This document shows positions 58,400 to 64,000 of a DNA stretch of 64,000 bases, piece by piece. Both the position numbers and the translations under genes were made by a program. Each line of letters starts with the position of its first letter. Positions within the stretch are counted from its first letter, which is position 1. This DNA comes from Pegoplata infirma (lineage: Eukaryota; Arthropoda; Insecta; Diptera; Anthomyiidae). The stretch covers positions 127,246,694 to 127,310,693 of the forward strand of contig OY992537.1 in assembly GCA_963921195.1 (NCBI GenBank). The letters run 5' to 3'. Under the pieces are notes generated by a model, which saw only the letters and a list, made by a program, of their open reading frames with translations, was not told where the DNA came from and did not search any database.

Positions 58400-59427
58400 T
58401 TATACCCTCCACTCCAGTGATAGAGGGTATATATAAGTTTGTCATTCCGTTTGTAACACCTCGAAATATTGGTCTAGGACCCCATAAAGTATATATATTT
58501 ATGATCCTCGATCGATTTTAAGTCGATCTAGCGATGTCCGTCCGTCCGTCCGTCTGTCTGTCCGTCCGTAGAAAACACGCTAACTTTTGAAAGACTTTAC
58601 AGAGGCTACTAAAGTTTGGCATATATGTTTGTCATTTACCTGGTCAGGTTGGTATTTCAATCCAGCCAAATCGGTCCAGTGGTTCAAAAGTTATGAGCAA
58701 AAGAGTAAATTTCGGCAAGGGTGTTTCGCGAATTTACGAGACAAAAACCACGATAACTTTCGAGAGACAATAATGAGACCACTGAAGCTTGGCATAAATC
58801 TTTGCCGTTCCCCGGGTCTGTTTGGTATTAAATTTCAGCTCAATCGGTCCAGTGGTTCAAAAGTTATAAGCAAAACCCTGAATTTCAGATTAGTTTCATC
58901 TAAAATGCCACGTGTTTTAACAAGTTTTAAAACCATTGGTGGTAACTAAACTATGCTTTTCAAACTTGTTTAATTTTAAAGCAATGCTTTTTAAGCTTGT
59001 TTAGTTTTAAAAGCATTGGTAACTTAAAAATTACACTCGAAAAAAATTTTACACTCAAAAAAAATTTTACACTCAAAAAAAATTTTACACTCAAAAAAGA
59101 ATTTACACAAAAAAAAATTTAGTTTTTTTTTTTTACAAAAATGACAATATTTTGTGTACATACGTACGTGCATACACTCAGAAATATTTTTACAGTAAAA
59201 AAAACATTACACTCGAAAAAAATTTTACACTCAAAAAAAAATTAGTAATTTTTCTTCTTTTTTTTAAAAAAAATGACAAAAAAAGAGTTTTTACTCAAAA
59301 TAAAATATTTCTAATCAAAATTGTTAATTTTTTCACGTTAAAAAATGTACTACCCTTTAAAAAAAAATGCATTGTGGAGGGTATTCATAGATTCGGCAAA
59401 GTCGAATTTAACTTTTCTACTTGTTTT
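58400..59427 (+). mobile_element. mini-me-like repeat, long form with tandem internal units
   Basis: Starts TATACCCTCCACTCCAGTGA; then GACCCCATAAAGTATATATA, CGATCTAGCGATGTCCGTCC and (GTCY)n (58536-58570). Two internal units of about 170 bp (58597 and 58777) each contain TTGGCATA and TCGGTCCAGTGGTTCAAAAG. Near 59033-59110 an ACACTCAAAAAAAATTTT unit is repeated four times. The 3' end is GGAGGGTATTCATAGATTCG...TTCTACTTG. The plus-strand 120-codon frame at 58587-58949 reads the units and is not a gene. Confidence 0.8.
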
Positions 59428-59814
59428 TTTTTTTAATTTTTACTTAATCCACGATGTGGGTGCCTAAAGATTTTTTGATTTTTTGAGACTTCGGGGAGGC
59501 ATTTGGAGTACGATTTTTCATTTACAAAAACCAAAAAAATTACAAATTTTCTATAATTTTTTTTTTTGTAAAAAAAACATGTTTTTTTAGGAAAAACCGT
59601 TTCAATACCGGTACGTACCGGTACCGAAGGAAAAGATTTTTGGATACCGGTATCTGATACCAAAACTTAGTTTCGGTATTGGTATTGGTACAGGTATTCA
59701 ATTTAAAGGGTTTTGAAACGGATAACGGTATTGAAAAGGTATCGATTGCCAACATTGGTTTAGATCAATTATATTTTTAATTTTTTTTTAGTGAAAATTT
59801 TACATTTCGTATGC

Positions 59815-60790
59815 AATATCTGAGAATTTTTCAATAGAAGAAATTGTTCCTACATAGAAAATATCAGATTCTGAGAAATTTTTTATAAAGATTTCTTTCC
59901 ATAGCAAAAATATCTTAGAATCAAAGACTTTTTTCTATTAGAAAAATTTTCAGATTCTAAGAACTTATTTTCCACAGAAAAAATCTAAGAGTCTTAAACC
60001 ATTTACACAGAAAAAAATATGGAGGAAACAAATTTGAGTAATCACTTGTTTAAATTTAAAAACAAAAATTGACTAATTTTTTAATTGACGCAATTAAAAA
60101 TTTACTTAAAAATTTTAAAAACAATTTAATAAAAATTTAATAGTTTTTTAATTTTTTTTAAACTCTCATAGTTTTTTGAATTCTCGTTTAGTTTATAGTT
60201 TTTTGTGTATGTATGTAAAAGTTTGTAATCGTCTTTATAAAATTTTCCTATGTTTTTGAGACATAAATATGCTTGGTAAAGTTTGAAAAAACAAGTTTTT
60301 TGTTTTTTTTTTGTACAAAAATTTAAAACTTTTTTAAACTTAAAAAAAAAAAAAATAAATGGATAAATTTTGAGTAAATTTTTAATTGTGTCAACTAAAA
60401 ATTTACTCAAATTTTTTTTCAAACATTTAATAAATTTTTATTTAAATTTACTCAATACTATTAAATCGTTTACTAGTGCAAAATTGAGTATTTTTTTACT
60501 CAATAGTATTAAAAATTTACTCAAATATTTTTTTTTTCTGTGTGTCTTTCATTTCATTTTGAATACGGCCGTCAGATTTTAAGATTTGTTTCGTATAAAA
60601 AAAGTTTTAAATTCTGAGAACTTTTTTCTATAGAAAAATTCTCAGATTCCGAGACCATTTTCTTACAGAAAAAGTTTTAGATTCTGAAACCTTTTTCTGT
60701 CTGAGATTCATATAGAAAAAGTCTTAGTTTTTAAGACGCTTTTTCTATAGAAAAAATCCCAATTTTTGAGTAATTTTTTTTATATACCCT
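59815..60790 (+). repeat. CAGATTCTGAGA tandem repeat, split by a MITE
   Basis: Units of about 40-45 bp carrying TTCTATAGAAAAA and TCTCAGATTCTGAGA-like palindromes, four to five before and about six after the inserted CACAG MITE. Similar units are at 20108-20220. Confidence 0.7.
60006..60542. mobile_element. CACAG MITE (family 'ACTCAA'), copy 4
   Basis: Starts CACAGAAAAAAATATGGAGG, ends TTTTTTTTTCTGTG. Nearly identical in layout to 8585-9135. TA on the left; TG on the right where TA is expected. Confidence 0.8.
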
Positions 60791-61093
60791 CAGAAAAAAA
60801 CTATTGTTAAACTAGCAAAAACATGGTTAAAATTACCAAAAAAACTGTATTTTTAGACCTTGCAAAAATTTTGGTAATATTAGAAAAACCATTTTGCTAA
60901 TCAAAAAATTAGGAAAAAATGGTAAAATTACAAGAATACCATTTTATTTTTGAAAAAAATCAACCTTGTAAAATTATAAAAAAAAATTGTAAAATTACCA
61001 AAAAAAAGGGTAAAATTGAAAAAGATAAAAAAAATTGTAATTTGGTCAAAAAAACTGTTTTATTTAGAACATTTTTTCTCTCTCTGATTAGTA

Positions 61094-61899
61094 CACTCAA
61101 AAAATTATGTAGGTAAATTCCAGTGAATATTCACTTAAAACAAATGAAATTGTATTTAAAAACCATTCCACTGTTTTTTCATTTAAAATAAAAACTCATT
61201 ACAGTCAATTTTAAATGTTAATTTAATAACTAACCAAAAGATTAAAAAACAAGTGAATATTCACTTATTTTGTATTGGAAAACAGTAAAACTATAGAAGA
61301 ATTTTTTTACTGCCGAAATTGAATGGAACAGAAAATTCAGTTTTAAGACAGTAAATTATTTTTTTTAAACTACAAAAATAGTAGAAAACAAGAAATCCTT
61401 TATAAAATTAATGATTTTTCTTTTAAAATAACTTTACTGATTACTTTTTTAAATACTTAACCTACAAACAGTTAATGACATAATTTTCTTAGTGTACACT
61501 AACAATAAGAAAATTATGTCATTAACTGTTTGTAGGTTATTTTAAAAAGTAATCAGTAAAATTATTTTTAAAGAAAAATCATTAATATTATAAAGGATTT
61601 AATTTTTTTAATGTTTCTGTAGTTTAAAAAAAATAATTTACTGTATTAAAAACGAATTTTCTGTTAAATTTAAATTCGGCAGTAAAAAATTTCTTCTATT
61701 GTTTTACTGTTTTTCAATACAAAATAACTGAATATTCACTAGTTTTTTAATGTTTTGGTTAGTCATTAAATTAGCATTTAAAATTGACTGTAATGTGTTT
61801 TGTATTTTAAATGAAAAAACAGTGGAATGGTTTTTAAATAAAATTTCATTTGTTTTAAGTGAATATTCACTGGAATTTACCTACATAATTCTTTGAGTG
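61094..61899. mobile_element. Two CACTC MITEs joined tail to tail as a palindrome
   Basis: Two copies of about 402 bp in opposite orientation (61094-61494 and 61497-61899), with one TA between them at AGTGTACACT and TA outside on both sides. Outer ends are CACTCAAAAAATTATGTAGG. Inner ends are ACAGTTAATGACATAATTTT then CTTAGTG. The inner end is shared with the larger elements at 3440 and 23476. Confidence 0.9.
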
Positions 61900-61942
61900 T
61901 AGTTGATTTAAAATTTGGTGAATATACTAAAAATTTTGCAGC

Positions 61943-62078
61943 CTATTTTTGAGCACCACGTTCTTTAAATATAGTAATAGCAGCATCAACCATTACTTAA
62001 GTGGTTGGATGGTTTCTTCGGCTTGATGGTGGCAGCATCTTCTTTTGCCTTCTTCTCAGCAGCTGTTGTTGCAGTCAT
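61943..62078 (-). pseudogene. Histone H1 5'-coding fragment (captured)
   Basis: On the minus strand an ATG at 62078 opens MTATTAAEKKAKEDA followed by TIKPKKPSNH, a Lys/Ala/Pro-rich tail like the N-terminus of fly histone H1. After 7 bases that shift the frame it continues MVDAAITIFKERG (61955-61993), matching the first helix of the H1 globular domain, where fly H1 has HPP-like then MVDAAI...LKERGG. It stops as AQK-stop right at the junction with transposon sequence. H1 binds linker DNA; this fragment lacks nearly all of the globular domain and cannot do so. The spacing between His and Met is 8 bases shorter than in the second copy, so the frame break is a deletion. Confidence 0.8.
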
Positions 62079-62460
62079 AGTGACATAGTAATCCATCGAC
62101 CGTTTTGTAGATCTGGCATCACCAAAGATAATTGGAAAATTCTGGCAATGCCAAACTAAAGTTCAAACGCAAAGCAAAGAGAGACAAAAAACAATCTGCA
62201 TTCTCACTGTAAAACTGGTATCTTCCATCTCGCTCACATTTCGATTTGTGATAAAATTTCGTAAACAATACCATATGGTTTTTGTTTACTACTTTTTCAA
62301 ACGCCATTTGTTGGACTACTCTATGACTCTGGTTGCAGTAACTAGACTTCCAACAACATCAACATCCAAAATGATTTTTTTTAACACTTAAACACTTTAA
62401 ACAAACATTTTAGAGACCAACACTTCACTTTTTTTATATTTTTCTGCCATTTTTTTAGCT
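62079..62460 (-). other. Probable captured sequence upstream of the H1 start
   Basis: Noticeably less AT-rich than the rest of the element (for example TGGTTGCAGTAACTAGACTT, 62329). On the minus strand it holds a 62-codon frame starting MAFEKVVNKNHM (62119-62307), unknown to me. A TATAAAAAAAG sequence lies at about 62430-62440. It may be the H1 5' UTR and promoter, or an unrelated host piece. Only one copy, the other H1 fragment lacks it. Confidence 0.45.
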
Positions 62461-62735
62461 TAAGTAGAACAAATGAGAATTGCGTAGTAGTCTACACGTA
62501 AAACTTGTAAAAAATTAACAATTTTTTTTTTTCGAATTTTAAATTTTTTTTATATGTATTTAAAAAAAAAAAAAATAAAAAAAACTTTTGGATATTGAAG
62601 ATAAGATATTTAAGTATGTGTTAGCAACTTTTTATTAACAATTTAGCTGCCAAATTTTAAAAATGTTTCATATAAAATTATCAAAATGGTAAAATTAGCA
62701 AAAAATATGGTAAAAAATACTAAAAATTGTGTAGC

Positions 62736-62804
62736 CTATTTTTGAGCACCACGTTCTTTAAAGTTACTAATAGCATCATCAACCATTATTCCAGCCGATG
62801 GATG
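62736..62804 (-). pseudogene. Histone H1 fragment, second shorter copy
   Basis: Reads HPSAGIMVDDAISNFKERG and then the same AQK-stop and GCCTA junction as the first copy. It keeps the HPxxxxMVDxAI spacing expected of histone H1. Upstream it passes directly into transposon-like sequence. Same orientation as the first copy, about 793 bp away. Confidence 0.75.
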
Positions 62805-63074
62805 CCTAAAAAAACTAGCAAGAAAATATAGTAAAAATACTAAAAAATTGTTGTATTTTACAAATAGCAAATTGCAAAAAAAAAACTGTAAAAGTTAAAT
62901 TTTTACAATTTTTTTTGCTAAAGTTTGGTTGACGTAAATTACAACACCTTTTACTAATATTTTGACTAAGTTATTTTTTTGAGTGTACGAAAAAATTCGT
63001 AAAAAGCCGGATTTTAATATTAAGATTTAAAACTTTATGTAAACCGTAAAGTGCAAGATTATAAGTTTTCGTAT

Positions 63075-63200
63075 TTTCAAAATATTTTTTTAAAATTTTA
63101 ATAATTTTAGTAACAAATAAATTTTAATTTGTACTTTTTGCTAATTTATGCCAAAATATGCAAAAATATGCACTTAAAAGTTGGAAATATGCATTTAAAT
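63075..63200 (-). mobile_element. Fragment of the GCATATTT hAT family, cut by the next element
   Basis: TTGTACTTTTTGCTAATTTA and ATATGCACTTAAAAGTTGGA match 43058-43110 closely. The match stops exactly at 63200, where the CAGGGTTGGC end begins. Confidence 0.7.
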
Positions 63201-64000
63201 CAGGGTTGGCAACCGAAACGAATAACGGTATCGGTAACGGTATTGGTATCACATATTTTTTATATCGGTAACGGTAAAGGTAACGGTATTTTCGATTATT
63301 TCGGTAACGGTAAACCGTTACCGAAACGTCAATACCGGTACGTACCGGTATTATGAATAAAATACCAACAAGTCACATTTTTTTTTAAAACACGTAAAAA
63401 GTAAAAAAAAAATAAAAAAGCTGTTAAATTTAGTACATTTTTCATACATCCTCTTATTATATAAAAACGTTTGTGCGGGGTACATGTTACTTAAACTTAA
63501 GAACCACTGGACCGAACTTGGACAATATATTAGTTTAGTCTGGAGCTAGGTTTCTCTTAAGTTTAAATCGGATAGGTGGCGCTGCTGTAGCTGAAATTCA
63601 GAAAATATATTTTGAAAACAAATACAAGTTTCCTGATAAAATTTGGACCTGATAGGTGGCGCTGTTGTCGTCATGATTCCATTTTATGTTTTTGTGGTAC
63701 AATCTGGTTAAAATTTACAAGATATATTTATTAAACCAAAATAAGTTTCCTAATAAAATTTGGACCCGGTAGATGGCGCTGGGGTGAAGTTTTTAACAAA
63801 ATTCTTCATTTCAGTGAAATTTTACAGCACTTCTTAATGTATGTATGCTTCGTCATGAGAAAATTAGTATATATGAATGGACCCTATATATGGCACCGGG
63901 AGAAGCTATTTGATATTCACGTCTGAGTCAAACCGGGCAACGTCGGGCGCTTCAGCTAGTAATAATATATGTACTATAGACTGTCCCTTATCTTGGAAAT
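63201..64000. mobile_element. Left part of a CAGGGTTGGCAAC hAT element
   Basis: Starts CAGGGTTGGCAACCGAAACG, followed by ATAACGGTAT words and the ACCGGTACGTACCGGT palindrome (about 63335), as in 56832-59757. The right end is outside the window, so TSD and length are unknown. A Helitron-like element is inserted. Confidence 0.75.
63457..63961 (+). mobile_element. Short Helitron-like element ending CTAGT
   Basis: Starts near TATTATATAAAAACGTTTGT. Three units of about 100 bp each contain AAATTTGGACC-GGTAGGTGGCGCTG-like text (63575, 63652, 63771). Ends CGGGCGCTTCAGCTAGT then AATAAT. The CTAGT terminus and GC-rich subterminal block are Helitron-like. No coding capacity. Confidence 0.6.

Larger units (their letters stand above)
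56832..59757. mobile_element. hAT element, TSD GTTTAGAT, carrying two other repeats
   Basis: Ends CAAGGTTGGCAATCGAAACG and CGATTGCCAACATTG. Perfect GTTTAGAT outside (56824-56831 and 59758-59765). Subterminal zones hold GGTATCGGTAT/ATACCG words and a perfect palindrome TACCGGTACGTACCGGTA near 56957, with a matching one near 59611. Two mini-me-related repeats inside account for more than half of its 2.9 kb. No transposase frame. A related left end is at 63201. Confidence 0.92.
60787..62985. mobile_element. CACTC-type element carrying captured histone H1 fragments
   Basis: Left end CCCTCAGAAAAAAACTATTG after TA. Right end AAGTTATTTTTTTGAGTG before TA. The ends are imperfect inverted repeats. 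The interior has TTGGTAAAAT/ATTTTACC words. It contains an inserted palindrome (61094-61899) and two direct partial copies of a segment that ends in histone H1-like coding sequence (61943-62078 and 62736-62804). Confidence 0.6.

Noticed and set aside
58587..58949. 120-codon plus-strand open frame
   Set aside because: It translates tandem units of a mini-me-like repeat. The phrase LNRSSGSKV recurs in frames at 12854-13105 and 9547-9732 for the same reason, so it reflects repeat copies, not a protein family.
62400..62445. Definite core promoter
   Set aside because: A TATAAAAA match alone is expected often in such AT-rich DNA; it is kept only as a possibility in the captured H1 flank.

Overview
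This window is AT-rich nuclear DNA from an insect, most likely a dipteran. The evidence is indirect: repeats with (GTCY)n cores like the fly mini-me family, an RNase H-bearing LOA/I-like retrotransposon, many hAT and TA-flanked short DNA elements, and scraps of a histone H1 reading frame of insect type. I found no intact protein-coding gene, no rRNA or tRNA gene and no CRISPR. Almost every open frame of 60-120 codons is low-complexity AT sequence or a shadow of a repeat. The sequence is best read as a gene-free region built by repeated nested insertion.

Layout. 1.2-3.1 kb: decayed LOA/I-like non-LTR retrotransposon. 3.3-5.8 kb: TA-flanked elements with CACTC termini, one holding a tRNA-like module and split by a 1.1 kb foldback. 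6.8-7.4 kb: hAT MITE with a perfect 8-bp target duplication. 8.5-15.9 kb: short MITEs, a Penelope-like relic, a direct duplication and a 1.2 kb TIR element. 16.0-18.7 kb: mini-me-like element containing a foldback that itself contains a hAT MITE. 20.7-25.0 kb: GAGGCATTCC foldback, further mini-me debris and a second tRNA-like-module element with a MITE inside. 25.4-31.6 kb and 50.7-55.7 kb: two copies of one duplicated segment, each with different later insertions. Within the first copy lie a 3.7 kb CACTC element, a 1.86 kb near-perfect palindrome with TTAA-flanked piggyBac-like ends at its centre, and a hAT MITE. 35.0-40.8 kb and 43.5-47.6 kb: two oppositely oriented Helitron-like elements with central tandem repeats of about 140 bp and secondary minisatellites. 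Between them are a 5'-truncated non-LTR tail and a 200-base assembly gap. 47.6-50.7 kb: nested MITEs. 55.9-60.8 kb: a MITE, then a 2.9 kb hAT element carrying two other repeats. 60.8-63.0 kb: a CACTC element carrying two partial copies of a histone H1 gene start. 63.2-64.0 kb: another hAT left end, interrupted by a Helitron-like element.

The elements do not form a pathway. What links them is their history. Several families occur as filled and empty versions of the same site, so insertion order and target duplications can be read directly. The most unusual content is the captured histone H1 fragment, the tRNA-like box A/box B module shared by two elements, the hammerhead-like core at 31.88 kb, and the very long palindromes. 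Family names rest on motif recognition by eye; no database search was possible.
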